Shown: positions 11,609 through 24,508, counted from the stretch's first letter. The stretch: 64,000 nt of DNA from Tricholoma matsutake (GCA_026075535.2 AP026548.1:1364001-1428000); one strand, 5' to 3'. The notes: generated by a model not told the origin, from the sequence alone. Program-made: numbers and translations.

Positions 11609-13029
11609 ATACTTAGCCCACCCACATCAATCCCCTACATAGTACTCATGGTGGCTGTGTATGACAAAGCACACATCCGCATCATCAACGTTGCCAGCTC
11701 ATCACCCAACCACCACCACCACCACTCTCGATGCTGCCGCCTCCCTCTACCGCTGCCTCCACTTTGTCAGCACCCACAGCCACTGCTCCCATGCCCACCT
11801 CTTGCAATGCCAAAGCCACAACGTAGCCAGAACAACACAAAATGGGCACAAGTGATTGCGCCCTAGATAAGTTTTTTTCTTATTTCTTCTTTGTTTCATT
11901 TTACTAATTAACTGTTTTTTATTCTTTTCTAGGTAATAAACATCTTGTAATGACAGTCCCCAGGCCAAAACACCTCACCCCCAACCCTGTTATGCCACTG
12001 CTGTGAGCCCCTGCTTACATGGTGGATTGCAGCACAACAAACCATGAGCAAACCACAAGGAAAATGCACACAATGGGAATGATGCCCATGGGGGCCAGGC
12101 AACACAGGGCCAGAGCAATGATGAGGCGAGAAAGACAACAACAGGGCAGGAACAATGAGGACAGGGGGAGACAACAAGGGCACAAATGATGAGGGGACAA
12201 ATGATGAGGGGACAAACAATGAGGGCATGACAATGAAAGGAAAACGACAAATGTGACAACAATGACAGCTGGGGAGGACAACAATGACAGGACAGGGGAA
12301 TGGCAAGGAAACCCAAAAAAAAGGGCATCTGTGAGTTTTTTTTCTCTTTCATTTCATTTTTTTGTTACTAAAAACCTTTTCCAGGGACCAGATGAGGACA
12401 ATGAGGGGGGCAGGGATGGTGTGCAAGACCCAGGAAGGCCAATGACAAGGAGAACACAAGGAGAACAACAATGAACTACACGCCAATGCCAATGATGGAC
12501 AGCCCAGCACCCACCCCCACCACTGCGAGCAACTGCTTGCAGGGTGGACTACAGGTGCTATGGACAATGGAAATGACACCACAGAGACAAGGAATGACAC
12601 ACCAATGCCAACAATGGATGGCCCCACACCTGCCCCCACTGCTGTGAGCAACTGCTTGCAGGGTGGACTATGGGTGCTACGGACAACAGAAACAACATCA
12701 CAGAGAACAAGGGGGTGGGGACAGTGGGAATGACCCAGGTAGACCAACAACAATGACCGAGGGGCGGGGGAAGGGGGAAGGGATGAGAATGACAAGAGTG
12801 CACCCTACCACCATAGTGGGAGGGGGTAGGAAAAATGCGCTACCCACCGCCTCGCTGGAGAGTGAGGCAGTGGCCTGTTCATATTTGGTAGCTGCCCCCC
12901 TCTAAAATAGGGGGGCTTTTCTTATTGTTCATATGCCCATCGCTCATTTCGAGTGACAGCGATTTATTTTTTTATTTACATGTAATTTGTAAATAGCTAT
13001 TAAATAACATTAATGATGTAAACTACCAC

Positions 13030-13104
13030 TGCCATTCTGGCAGAGTGGTATAAATGTTTATGGTCACATGAAGAAAGTTGTGAGGCTGAGGGTTCAAATC
13101 TTGT
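13030..13104 (+). promoter_or_regulatory. tRNA-like segment with Pol III A and B boxes (element X3, right)
   Basis: A-box-like TGGCAGAGTGGT is followed by B-box-like GGGTTCAAATC 40 nt later, pointing toward the right side. Confidence 0.6.
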
Positions 13105-13288
13105 TATTTACATTAATCTTTTCTTGGGGACTTAGTTGTAAGAGAATCAATCTCTTACCAGTATTTTTCATGCATACTTGCATTCATGCTATCATTACCT
13201 TTATTCTATTATTATTGGACATGCACAATCATGTGCATGTTGATTATCATATGAGATTTTCTATAGTTTCTTCATCTTGAATTCATAC

Positions 13289-13502
13289 TGGAAGGATGCT
13301 GAGTTTGGCAGCCTACACTAGACTTAGGTTTACTAAAAGACAGAATCAAATTATCTTCATTGCATGGCAGTAGGAACCATAAGTTACTACAATTAAAAGA
13401 ATAGGAAGTTACTATACCTTCGTTGCATGGAAGTAGGAATGAAGGTTAAGGAATAAAAAATAAGTAATATATAAGAAAAAGATTGACTGTGTAAGTAAAA
13501 GG
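13289..13502 (-). repeat. 3' LTR of gypsy A, distal piece
   Basis: Matches 23878-24080 closely, from TGGAAGGATGCTGAG to AGTAAAAGG. It is continued at 18396 after the Mutator-like insertion. Confidence 0.9.
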
Positions 13503-16500
13503 AGTACTATTACCTTTAGTAATGTTCGTTATTCAGCTATTGGTTCGGGAGGTCTGAACAACTAAACTTACCTGTAAATAGCTGTTTTTCTCTGTGAATA
13601 GCTACAAATTCAGGCGAATAACTGAAGTGGGGAAACAGATCATGATTGGGAATGTTTGTTCTGCTTTGAACAGGTTGCGTACATGTATTCCGAACAACGT
13701 CGAAAGGTCGAAAGGTCGTATATGGTGACCCAGTCAACTATTAGAGCCACAGCCTTTATCAATCAGGGTCCTGTACTATGACAAGCAGCTAGCAGTTATC
13801 TAGGGAGTAAATATGTGCTTGTATCAAGCGGAGAACATCCTCGGTCCATACAATTCATCCAACCAAGCTTCCAATGCATCAAGATCAGGCACTGCCATCG
13901 TGTACTCAGGAGCTTCTTGAATGTGAGCATGACCAGCGAATGACGAGGCCTGGATTGGAGTATTGGAGGGGTTAGAGAAGGCCAAGGTCATGTTCTGCAG
14001 TTGTGAGCCAAGAATGACATCATCATGAGGAAACGCCGCCGGAGCAAATCCAACTTCGAGTTGTAGTTGTCAAATCTGAACTGATTTGGAAGTACCAGAG
14101 TGGGAAATAATGATGTCGCCACTAGGGCTCGGGCCAGGAGCTTGAATTGGTATGCGAGGTGAATAGGATTGTGGAGTGCTGATCGAGGATGCAGATTGCG
14201 GACGAGCCTCGATTCCTGAAGAATGACAATCATAGGTTGCTGGTCTCGACTGGGGCAATTACTTACCTTGCATCCCAACAGATACAGTATTCAGGCCACG
14301 GATGGTTGGTATCTCAATGTGATCATACCACGACCTGGATCTGTTGTGCCTCAGTGTCCTCCCTACTCCTTTCTTCTTCTCATTCAAGTCTTTCAGTTTT
14401 GCCTTCAACTCTTTCTGAGTATGCGCCGCTGCTGATATTTGGTCGCGTACATGGTCGATGTTGGAATCTAAGTCATTATGGACAGCACGTCATCGAGCAT
14501 TGTTAGTTCGGCGAGTAACTGCTCATTTGGCATGGTCAACCTCGGAGTTATGGGGATTGCGATGGATGCACGTGGTGTTCGCAGCAGCAATTGATGCAGC
14601 AGTGGACTCGTCCAATGCTCATGCACTTATTAACAAATGAGTTTGGTGCATTGCCTTGATTTTCCAGAACACATACCGTTGGATGGCTTCCAATGGCCAG
14701 AGGTTGATTGCTGTGTGGCAGTTAGTCCCAGCATGAGCTGTTTTGACGAGATTGGTGTGGTTTGGCATGAGGTCCCAAAATTCATGTGGAATCCAAGAAA
14801 GAGTTTTGTTGAAACCGGGCAACAACCAAGGGTACGTGATCTTGTGTGCATACCAATCTGATAAACAGTTCAGTTAGCAGCAATTGACGTGGAGAATACA
14901 AATGTGTATCATACTTCTGAGTTTCTCGCTAGGGTGAGCTTTGCAAAATCCATGCCATGCAGCGATATCCTCTGGTGAGGAAAGAGCTCGGATTTTGTTG
15001 AGGTATTCTACCACATTGGAGCTGACCGCTTCTGCAAGCTCACTGGTCCATCTATTTGGGGTAGGTTGATAAGATTCACAAGATACTATATTGATAACGA
15101 GGACAGCATACCTCTCAAAATGGACTGTGCACAGTTTGACAAGATACTGAACTAGCATGTTAGGATCATTTTCGGAGATGCCGCTCTTGCTGGGTTCATT
15201 CATCTGTAGCCAAAGAATGGCATCACCAAGTCCTTGGACTTGTGCTGCCTCCATATCGAGTAGGACTGCAAGGAGATTGCCAGCAACTGGATCAAAAACC
15301 TTGAACTTGACTTTGTGATGTGTGGCTTTCTCAATCGAGGTAAAGAGGCCTTCAAAAATAAAGCCGAAGGCCTCACGGGTTGAAGAATTGCAGTAAATGC
15401 ACGAGATCGTCACACCTAGTGTTTAACTCAATGAAGCAAGAAACCATTGATCGGCAACGAACCCAACTTATGCTCATTTGTTGATGCATGCCAGATAACA
15501 AATTCACATTCATCTAGTTCACCATGAACCCGTTTAAAGGTGTAGTCACCGACAAGATATGATGTGGTGTGAATCAATGCCACAAGTACTGCATTCATTG
15601 TCACCATGACTTTTATGTCACCTTCCATGCGAAGATGCCACAGATAGCGTTCATTGAGTGGCAGTTTCTGGTCTTTTTCGTACTGATCAATGATCCCTGT
15701 GTAGGTTTCAAGTCAATGCATTTCCAGTATAGACTCGAGAGTCGAGACATAAGGGCCGTACCTTGCCACTGGTATCCTGCAGGCACCGCCACATCTCTTT
15801 GCTCACGAACTCTTTCTTGCAGAAGTCTTCGACTTCGGAATGCATGGTGCTTTTCACTCAGTGAAGATCCAAGAAGTGCAATTGTTGTAGCAGCTGTGTA
15901 GAACTTAACGACGTTGCCACTGACAGGTGTAGTTTGATTTTACACTCACCATTATCAACCCTACCAGCTGTCGCTCCATACATTCCATATGCATCGAGGC
16001 ATTTTTGAAGATCATCCTTTGCCTGTTTTGTGGGCTTTTCCTCAGGCCAAGGTGGGTGTGAATGGCGGCCTTGAAATATCACAACAGCTTTGGGGTTTGA
16101 CAAATTGTTTGATACATAAACAATTTTCTTTGTGGGACATTCACGGGGCACCATTTTACAAAGTACTGGTAAACCCTTCTCGAAATGGGTATGCTCTGCA
16201 TGAAATTTTGAAGTCAACACATGTTTATTGTGAGTCGAAGATCAGTTACTGACTACAATACTTCTGTCGCCCATGATGAGGATGAAGAAATGCATAACAA
16301 GCAGCCTGGTACTGATGAAGATCTGGCGAGTCAATTGGCTGCCCATTCATCAACTGGAATAGAATGGTCTCATCAACAGCAGGTGGGATCTGAGCATATA
16401 AGTGGTCAAATCGTTCCTCCTTCTTCCACTCACTACAGCCAATGAAGTTCTTTTTCCCATCAGTAGAGGGCTGATCATTGCATTCAGTACATGTAACCCT

Positions 16501-18386
16501 CAGTCATATCAATCAATCCTTACCTCTTTTAATGGCCTTAAGATTGCATTTCCACCACATTTTTTCTTGCATTTCATCCCCTTCATCAAACGGAAAAAAC
16601 TGATTCAGTCAATACACAATATCAACTACTGAGAGGCCAAGTCATATGTGTCAGTCATGGCAAGCACTGTATCTCCATCTGCCTGATTCTGAGCCTGCTC
16701 ACACTCGAAGATCTCCCTCATCTTTGCCAAGTCATCACCATCATTACGCTCATAGCCATCAAGCACTTCCGCATCGAAACGTTCACATTGGAGACCTCCA
16801 TTACACTGGTGTGATGAGCGTCGAGTCGGGAGGTCACCGAGAACTTTGACCTTTGTGTCTTGTGTAGTACTGCCATTTGATCCCCCTCCCCACGAATCTT
16901 GGTCCTATTGCAACAATCGTCACCCACAGGACTTTCAACATGGCAGTGTTACATACCTCTGCCTTCAAGAATGCATCCAGGCTCTTTGGGTTTCCCTTCT
17001 TGTTTCCCAGCAACCCAGCTTTGTCAGTGAAGTCTAGAACATATGCTGTCTCTACTTTGGGGACAGGCCAACAAATAGGAACACTATCGAGATGTTCAAC
17101 AGCATCAACTTTAAACTTCTGTGTGACAATAAACCTGCCATCATGATCTCTCTCCGGCTCATCATTGTCGGATGGGGAAGTTTCGAGAGCTGAAACCACA
17201 TTGGTGCTCAAGTTGGGCTTTGCAGCTGGAGCCTCGAGCTCGATTTTGATGTTCGGGGGCAATGAGTGGCCTTTGGTTTCCACTTTGGGACTGTGGAGCA
17301 TGACATTGTCGCTAGCGAATCGTGGATCGATGGGAGGCTTGGGCTCGATTTTGAGGTTCGGGGGCAGAGAGTGGCCTTTGGTTTCCACTTTGGGACCATG
17401 AAGTGTGGTGTTGTTGCTAGCAAATCGTGTATTGGCTTCATCTTCACTGGAATCCAGGATCTCGATAACTTCCAGTTTGAATTTGGAGACTTGTTGTTTG
17501 GCTGGCCAAGTGTCGCAAGGTCATTTCACTGTTCTCTTTTTGGCTGTCCCCTTTGCATTGACCAGCAAAATCTCAGTGTCACTGTCATCTGAGATAACAA
17601 TGATGTCGAGTTGTTTCGCTGCCAGCAACATGGTCTGTCGAAAATGGTACTACATAATTGCATTCAGCATGACAAAAAACAAACCAAACGAACCTGATCT
17701 GCCCTCGCAGCTTCCAGCTCAATGCCAGAAGGCTTCATCTTCTGGGCTGAGGTGCTATCATGGTCTCGTATCAACACAAACTTGAACTTCAGCGGCCCAC
17801 CACACAACACTCACCTGTACATGTTTTCATCCGACTGCCTGCTCAAGTACTGCAGATAGAGCGCAAACTTCTCCACATTGATCCAGTCCATCATGTTGTC
17901 GCGACTGAGATAGTGGTTGTCAATGAGTTCAGGTGGCATCCCTATCGTTGCAACATGGTCAGATTCCACCTCGGAAAATGAACAGGTAAGTACATTACAC
18001 ACCTAGCCAGACTTTGTATCCTTTCAGACTCTCCTCTGATATTCCCTTGAGTTGCTTCTTAACCAGTTTGTGATCCAGAGCAGCCCTGGGGGCAGGATGA
18101 GGGGAAACAGGGTGCATGAAGCTGAGGGCAACGAGCAGCGGACATGTTGGACGATGCGCTGCTTTTCACTGCCATGGTAAACGGCCGGCAGGAACAAAAA
18201 TGGTTAGTTCGCATCAAGCGGATATTCTATTACTTCCTAGAAGTGGCACCATGGTGGGCAGCAAGTTATTCGAATGGTCACAATAGTTATTTGAACAAAA
18301 ATGTAGCTATTGGAGGCTGGAAACACTGTTCAGAAGTGCGGACCGAATAACCCAATAACTAATACTACTATACTTATTGTACCTCA
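13503..18386. mobile_element. Mutator-like element (MULE), 4.9 kb
   Basis: It is flanked by AGTAAAAGG on both sides (13494-13502 and 18387-18395), a 9-bp duplication that is typical for Mutator-like elements. The two ends are imperfect inverted repeats, recognisable over about 45 bp (for example GTTATTCAGCTATTGGTTCGG on the left against GTTATTGGGTTATTCGGTCCG on the right). Subterminal AATAGCT repeats are present. The interior carries a multi-exon transposase-like gene on the minus strand. The insertion point is inside the 3' LTR of gypsy A, as shown by the unsplit copy at 24060-24090. Confidence 0.85.
14266..18175 (-). pseudogene. MULE transposase gene, multi-exon, probably inactive
   Basis: Minus-strand blocks occur in an order I recognise from a large agaricomycete family of Mutator-type transposases. 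An N-terminal exon (about 17965-17819) carries MPPELIDNHYLSRDNMMDW. A Pro-rich linker (17388-17200) has a tandem repeat around KVETKGHSLPPN. A zinc-finger-like region follows (about 16440-15960), with FIGCSEW and RHSHPPWPEEKPT. The core contains VGDYTFKRVHGELDE, where Asp is the likely first catalytic residue, then the 14874-15413 block and WLLPGFNKTLSWIPHEFWDL. A coiled tail lies at 14620-14270. Introns such as 17970-18001 separate the parts. At least one in-frame TGA (near 14617) and frame changes suggest loss of function, though some breaks may be unmodelled introns. Confidence 0.65.
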
Positions 18387-18395
18387 AGTAAAAGG

Positions 18396-19036
18396 CCACA
18401 TCAAGCATAGTGTGTGATTTGGGAAAGCCACATCGGGCATAGTCACATAATAGGAAGGTACCGCATCAATAGGATAATGTTGGCACTGCTGGATGTGGAT
18501 AGAAGGGTAATAAGGATGTATGGTGCCATTGCCAGGATGGATGTCGCCAGTGTGTTGTTGTCATATTCACCGGTGGCTGTGCCGGTGGTGAGGGTGATTG
18601 TGTCAGCGATGTGTGTGGCTGTGTCAGCACTGTGGGAGTGTGTTGGTGGTGTAGGGTGACCGTAACTCACTGTAACACAGACATTGGTATATCTGGTGTT
18701 GGTGAGTTGTTTATGTGCCATAGGTGGCTGTGCTATCGCCGGTGGCTGTGCTGGCAGCGAGGGTGGTTGTGTCGGCGATGTGTGTGGCTGTGCTGGTGCC
18801 ATGGAAGTGTGTAATGGTGGCATAGGTAAATTAATGTAACACAGACATTGGTATGTCTGGTGTTGGTTAGTTGTTTATGCACTGTAGGTGGCTGTGCTAT
18901 CACTGGTGGCTGTGTCCACAGCAAGGGTGGTTGTGTCAGCAATGTGTGTGGTGTGCTGGCACTGTGGAAGTGTGTAATGGCAGCATAGGTAAATTAACTT
19001 GTCATAATGTTGTGAGTCTGTGGGGCCAGACTTACA
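18396..19036 (-). repeat. 3' LTR of gypsy A, proximal piece, with internal tandem repeats
   Basis: Matches 24081-24209 and 26543-27065. From about 18550 to 19000 it holds roughly 165-bp tandem units built around ACACAGACATTGGTAT and GGTGGCTGTG. It ends (minus-strand start) with TGTAAGTCTGG. Confidence 0.88.
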
Positions 19037-19049
19037 CTCCTCCCCACTT
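19037..19049 (-). promoter_or_regulatory. Polypurine tract of gypsy A
   Basis: On the minus strand AAGTGGGGAGGAG lies directly before the TG that opens the 3' LTR. This is the position and composition of a plus-strand priming site. Confidence 0.8.
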
Positions 19050-19079
19050 GAAAAAATTGTGTGGGTCTCAGACCTCTGT

Positions 19080-22073
19080 CCCATTTTCATCTTCCCACTG
19101 GTCGAGGGCATAAGTGTCAGCCATTTCAGAGCCAGGGCGCCACTCATTGTGTTCTTTCCCATATCCTTCATAACAGACAAGGTATTGTACACCCCTGCTG
19201 TGTCAGTGTGCATCCACAATTTTGTCAATGTACCACTCCTCAGTGCCATCTTCAGTGACAATTGGCATTGGCTGAGCTGGCTCCTGGTCAGGGAAGAGGA
19301 GTGGGTCATTGGGGACATATCGTTTTAGTAGGTGTGCATGGAAACTAGGGAAGGTGTTGGGGTTGTTGGGAAGTTTGAGAGTGTATTCAGAGTATTCAGG
19401 GAAGGTATGTGTGACCATGTAGGGGCCATCATGTCACAGCATGAATTTTGCAACTCGTGTTTTGCCTTTGCATTTGTAATTGTGGCAGCGATTTTTGGTG
19501 GAGAGCATGACAAGGTCACCGACCTTGTAGACATCCTCTGGTGCCCAGTGCTCATTGGCATGATATGCCTGGCGAATTTTGGGAGCAAGGAGGTTGTCCT
19601 GTGCTTCCTGAACATCAAGGTGGACATGTGTAATGATGTTGTGTGCAGTGATCTGCTCAGCGGTGGCATTTTCAGCGAGGGGCTCAATAGGCGGGATGAT
19701 GCATGGAGATTGGCCAGTTTTGAGTTGGAAACCAGAGAAGCCAGTGGATGCATTCATGGTGTTCATGATGGCAAACCGTACATGGGGGAGTTTAGCTAGC
19801 TAGCCCTTCTGGTTGTTGTCAACATGGTACCAAATGGCTTGGTTCATGGTTTTGTTTGTCCGTTCACTGCTGCCATCAGTTTTGGGGTGATAGGATGTGG
19901 ACATTTTTAGTTTAATGCCAGTGAGCTTGTGGAGTGCAGTCCAAAGGTCGGCAGTGAAACATGCATCTCTGTCAGAGATGAGGTGTAGCATGAGGCCATT
20001 TTTGCAGTACCATTCATCAAAGAGCACAATGGCAACCTGGGCAGTGGTGTATGAGGAGTGAATGCTGGCAATGCATATGTCAGCGCCAAGGAGGTCTGTC
20101 ATGGTCAGGATGGTGTCCTTTCCATTCTCCTCTGGTAGAGGGCCAATGAAATCCAGGGCAACGGTGTCAAAGCAGTCATCAGGTACTGGTAGTGGGTGCA
20201 AGGGACTGGTGGGTTTCATGGTCCAGTTTTTGTTTTGCTGGCACTCGGTGCATGATGGGATGTATGCATTTTCCAAATCCTGGTGCATGTTTGGCCAGTA
20301 ATAAGAGCCACAGAGGGATTCGTAGCTTTTGTCAAAGCCAAAATGGCCCAAGGTATCATGTGCCAGGTTGTAGAGTAGTTCGCATACCTTGAGATCTTGT
20401 GGGATCACAAGTCAGCGGCCGACATAGAGGAGTTGATCAGTGAGGGTTGCCCCTTTGATGCTCCTCATGTCAATATTAAGTTGTTTAGCAAAGGAATCAG
20501 TCTCATAGCCGGTGACAATGGCATCAAGAAGTGACAGGTCTGAGGCGATGTTTAGTATGCCAGCAGCAGGTGTAGCTGGTGCATTGCATGTGTACACAAT
20601 TGCGCAGGCAGCAAGGCATGCATCTGGTGTGGCATCAGGCATGCAGGATAGTGCATCTGCTGCAGCTTTTTCTTTGCCACAGATATAGGTAATGTTGTAG
20701 TCAAAATTGGCCATGTGCATTGACCATCTCATTTGTTGTCTTGACATCTCCTTCTGTGATTGGAAGTATTTGAGTGTTCAGTGGTCAGTGAAGACCTCAA
20801 AATGGGCACCAAGGAGGTAGGATTTCCATTTCTTAAATGCCTTGACAATGGCAAGGAGTTCCTTCTTGTGAACAGGGTAATTCTTCTCAGCATCGTTGAG
20901 TTGGTATGAGTTGTAGGCGACTGGTCTCACAGTTTCCCAAGTTGCACCAAAACTCAACACAGCACTGGTGCGGCGGTTGCTGGCATCAGTGGTGACATAG
21001 ATGTTTGATGCCTTGTCTTTGTAATTAATTATGGTGAGACAGTCAGTGCCAAGAACCAGGTCTTTGATGTGTTCAAAGGCAGCCTGGTGTTCTGCAGTCC
21101 ATGGGGGGAATTCCCAGTCACATTCCTTGGTGGTGAGCAGTGTGAGTACACTTGTATATTCAGTGAGTGCCGGAAGGAAAGTGGCAATGTATCTGGTGAG
21201 TCCCAGGAATCCCCTGACATTGGTGGCAGTTGTTGGTTGTGGCCAAGATGCAATTCAGTCAGTTTTGCAGTGGTCAGGTTTGATACCTGTCCCCAAGATG
21301 ATATGACCAAGGAAATATAATTCGGTGGCAAAGAGGTTGGATTTTGCCTGATTGCAGTAGATACTGGCTTTTTGGAGGGCTTCAAGAATGGAGGTGCAGT
21401 TTCATTTGTGTTCCTCCAGAGTTTGTGACCATATGATGATGTCATCAAGGTACACATGGCAAATCTTGCTGATGAGTTCTCGTAGTGCATCAGTCATTTG
21501 GTGCTGATGTGTGGCCAGAGCATTACATCCACCCTGTGGCATGATGGTCCACTCATAAAGTCCCCATGGCATTCTTACAGTGGTGAGGTGAATGTCATCA
21601 GGGTGTACTTGTGTCTGGAAGAAGGAGTTTGTCATGTCCATCTTGCCAAATATATTTCCCTTCCCACATTTGGCGAGTATATCGTCTATGTGGGGTAGGG
21701 GGAAGTTGTCTCATACAGTGTTACTGTTGAGTGCTCAGTAATTGTTCACCCACTGAGGGTCAACTGTTAAGTCAGGTACCCCGGCAATGTATTTCAGCAT
21801 GCAGAATGCTGGTGAGGCGAATTCTGAGGAGGATGGCCGAATGTGGCCAGCCTTGAGGTGGTCATCCAGCAGTCTCTTCCAAGGTTCTTGGTATTTCTTG
21901 GGAGCTGCATATCCTTTGCCATTGTTGACCTTGGTGGGGTCTTTGAGTCAGATGCGATGGAACATGTGGCCAGGGATATCTTTGGTGCTATCAGGGAGAC
22001 AAAGTGGGAAATGGTCAGCAAATTTGAGTTTCATTTTTGCATCTTTGTCTTTGAGGAGTTCTTGGAATGCTAG
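19080..22073 (-). pseudogene. Gypsy A pol: RT, RNase H, integrase, chromodomain
   Basis: Minus strand. RT (about 21950-21400) has HIRPSSSEFASP and VYLDDIIIW. RNase H (about 21000-20770) has TDASNRRTSAVLSF. The integrase zinc domain (about 20370-20250) reads LAHDTLGHFG...CTECQQNK. The core has ALDFIGPLP, LISDRDACF and TDGSSERTNK, giving the D, D and E. A C-terminal chromodomain-like part (19230-19090) has EEWYIDKIVDA and QYLVCYEGYG. The frame is nearly continuous. It is interrupted by about eight stops, most of them TGA where the family has Arg, and one likely Trp to TAG near 19800. Confidence 0.88.
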
Positions 22074-22236
22074 GCCTTCAATGCAGTCTTGCACGGTGGC
22101 CATGATGGGTCCACGGAGAAGGTGTCCAGCAGGTGCTGGTGCTCTGGAGCTTTTTAAGTGTAGGTGGTTTTGGAGTCCAAATTTTCTTTGGTGTTGGTGG
22201 AGGTGTAACCCATTGTTTGCCCTGGGGCCAGGGTGT

Positions 22237-23583
22237 TCAAGAGGGTGGATTTAGGAGGTCAAAACTGGAGTGTTTGTCAATGGCAGTTTGCTCATGGGTA
22301 TCAATCACGATCTGTTCTGATGAAAGAAATGGCATTCCTAATATAATGGGGAATGATAATCCCTTATTTACTTTCATCTTGTGGACTCCCGATTTCCATA
22401 TCCCCTGGTCTGATTGCAGCTCTAATTTGACATACTCCTCACAGTTGATTTTCTGCCAGGTCAACAATGACATGTTATTTTCCTTTTTAGGGAGAGGATA
22501 ACATCAGAGGCTGAGCCGCTTGCAGAGTTCAAGGCTAATCACTGTGCAGGGGCAACCAATGTCCATCAGTGGATAGATTTTAATGGGGAATTTGGTGATT
22601 AGGGGGCCAGTGGCATAGAGGGTAGGAAATAGGTGTGATACAGTAAAGGGGACATCAGCAGGGGGAGGGACGTACAAGTCAGTTTTGTTGTCCTCCACCA
22701 CTGCTGTTGTTGCTGCCACCAGTGCCATGAGTGTGACGTATGTCTCGGTGTCAGGCCAGGTGTTGTCTGCCTTCATGGGACAGTCAGGGTTCTTGTGGCT
22801 GGCATACAATTTCTGGCATCATGTGCAGCCAGCGTGTTTTTTGAGGATTGCCCTTTGTTCGAGTGTGAGCAGGGAGGCACTTCTTCTCAACCTGTTTTGT
22901 TTTGCTGGGGCTGGTGGTGGGAGAGTTTCCCTTTTCCAGTGGGTCAGCGAGTCAAGAAAGTAGGTCTTTCTTCTTGCCATGGCATGTGGCACATGCAGTG
23001 GCGGAGGTGTCAATGAGTTTTTGCGTGCATGCATCCGGTCATTGCATTCCTTTACCTCGAGGGCCCAGGGGGCAAGTTTGGTGGCCAGGACAGGCTCGAG
23101 ACTGATGTTGAGTCTCAAGTCAGGGTGGAGGTTGGATTGGAGTTGGTTTTTGAGTTCAGCCTTGGTCAGGGCCTTGGCCAGTGCAGAGGTGGCAAGGATG
23201 GCATTCAGGTTCTCAATCTCAATTTTCCAGTCAATGAAGACCTGGTCACCTTGCAATGAGGAGAGGATGGTTTCAAGGATGTTGTGGGCCCAGTTCTTCT
23301 CCAGGATGAGTTGGGAGAGCTCACCAAGGTATCCATCCAGGGAGAGGGCATCAATCCGAGTTTGGTCAGCTTGGTACCATGCCACAAGGCGAGGTTCAAA
23401 CATGCCCTCAACAATGTAGCTGACGATTTCATCATCTGTCTTCCCACCATGCTTCTTGTAGTGTTTGCATGCGAGGGTCCACAGTTGCATGATGAGAGGG
23501 GTGATTTTGCCAGCGGTGAGCATTGGGCATTCTTTCATCTTTGTGACCTTCACTTCAGCGAGGGGTTGTGTGGAGGGTGACAT
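22237..23583 (-). pseudogene. Gypsy A gag and protease
   Basis: Gag starts at the ATG at 23583 (MSPSTQPLAEVKVTKMKECP). It carries the retrotransposon gag core (SYIVEGMFEPRLVAWY) and ends in a knuckle of the C-x2-C-x6-H-x4-C type near 22830-22770, with a TGA between its first two Cys. Protease follows, with MDIGCPCTVIS (Asp-x-Gly) near 22560 and ILGMPFLSS near 22340. A stop near 22505 separates the two pieces. Confidence 0.85.
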
Positions 23584-23877
23584 TTTGGTTTGAGCAGCAG
23601 GTGGGGTGGCCCAGTAGTTGGGATGGTTAATTGTGATGGTTGGTGTACTTTCGTCAGTGGACGAGTCAGTATCAGTGTTTGGTGGTGACAGTGGTGGTGA
23701 TCAGTGGATGTGCTGGCGCTTTTGTCGTGTGGTTGGTAGTGTCTCAAATTTGGCTGGTTGGCCAGAATCCTGTAAACTTCTTCTTGTGCTCCTGGTGAGG
23801 AGTGGGATGAGGGTGGAAGGTTGCCGAGACAGGGTTGGTTTGGTAGGTGAAGAAAGTTGTCAGTGTCAAAAAAAAAG

Positions 23878-24218
23878 TGGAAGGATGCTGAGTTTGGCAG
23901 CCTACACTAGACTTAGGTTTACTAAAAGACAGGATCAAATTATCTTCATTGCATGGAAGTAGGAACCATAAGTTACTACAATCAAAAGAATAGGAAGTTA
24001 CTATACCTTCATTGCATGGAAGTAGGAACAAAGGTTAAGGAATAAAAAATAAGTAATAAGATTGACCATGTAAGTAAAAGGTCGCATCAAGTGTAGTGTG
24101 TGATTTGGGAAGGCCACATTGGGCATAGTCACATAATAGGAAGGTACCACATCAATAGGATAATGTCATCACTGCTGGATGTGGATAGAAGGGTAATAAG
24201 GATGTATGGTTCCATTGC
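23878..24218 (-). repeat. 5' LTR of gypsy A, distal piece
   Basis: Matches 13289-13502 and 18396-18530. It is continued at 26543 beyond the family X insertion. Confidence 0.9.
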
Positions 24219-24430
24219 TGAACTTTACACTCCCCCACAGAGTCCTGGAGGAATCCTGGTAGTCCTACCAGGAAGACCAGGAATCCTCTGGGAATCCAGT
24301 GGGACTCACCAGGAATCCAGTGGGACTCAGTACCCTAAAGTCATACCATAATGGAAAGTCAATTTGAGATATCTTATGAGTTTCAAGTGCTTCAGACTTC
24401 ATGAATTTCACAAAATAAACTTGTTCAGAG

Positions 24431-24508
24431 CAGGGATTGAACTCTAGAACTCATGATCAAGAATCACATGACAAACCAAACAAGTGCTTAACCAGTTGAG
24501 CCACAGGA
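24431..24508 (-). promoter_or_regulatory. tRNA-like segment (element X1, left)
   Basis: On the minus strand the A box TGGCTCAACTGG is followed by the B-box-like GAGTTCAATCCC. It points to the left terminus and is homologous to 29800-29880 of element X2. Confidence 0.65.

Larger units (their letters stand above)
11414..13288. mobile_element. Family X element 3, left part; right side cut by the gypsy element
   Basis: The left end reads GAGTACTTTACACTCCCCCAC, matching the end of the 24219 element. A reversed tRNA-like segment follows (11540-11608), then a block homologous to 28750-28880 (Ser/Pro-rich CCACCACC tract) and an intron-like unit (about 11870-11932). A second possible intron lies at about 12333-12387 (GTGAGT...CCAG). 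Next come AATGA/GACA-rich DNA, the GAGCAACTGCTTG motif twice, two hairpins (about 12843-12872 and 12890-12914), and a forward tRNA-like segment (13030-13104). The gypsy element at 13289 interrupts it; a possible right terminus (GAGTGTACAAAAGTAC) lies at about 27098-27113. That end is only tentative. Confidence 0.7.

Noticed and set aside
11594..12905. Several plus- and minus-strand frames with Ser/Pro or Asp/Asn-rich products
   Set aside because: Composition follows the low-complexity DNA of element X3 on all frames; no domain or splice support.
18443..18942. Thr/His/Pro-rich frames that look like repeat proteins
   Set aside because: They arise from the tandem repeats of the gypsy A LTR and change with repeat number.
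24431..24508. A real tRNA gene
   Set aside because: A and B boxes are present, but by eye there is no paired acceptor stem or good anticodon arm; the other five segments are alike. I treat them as tRNA-derived promoters.
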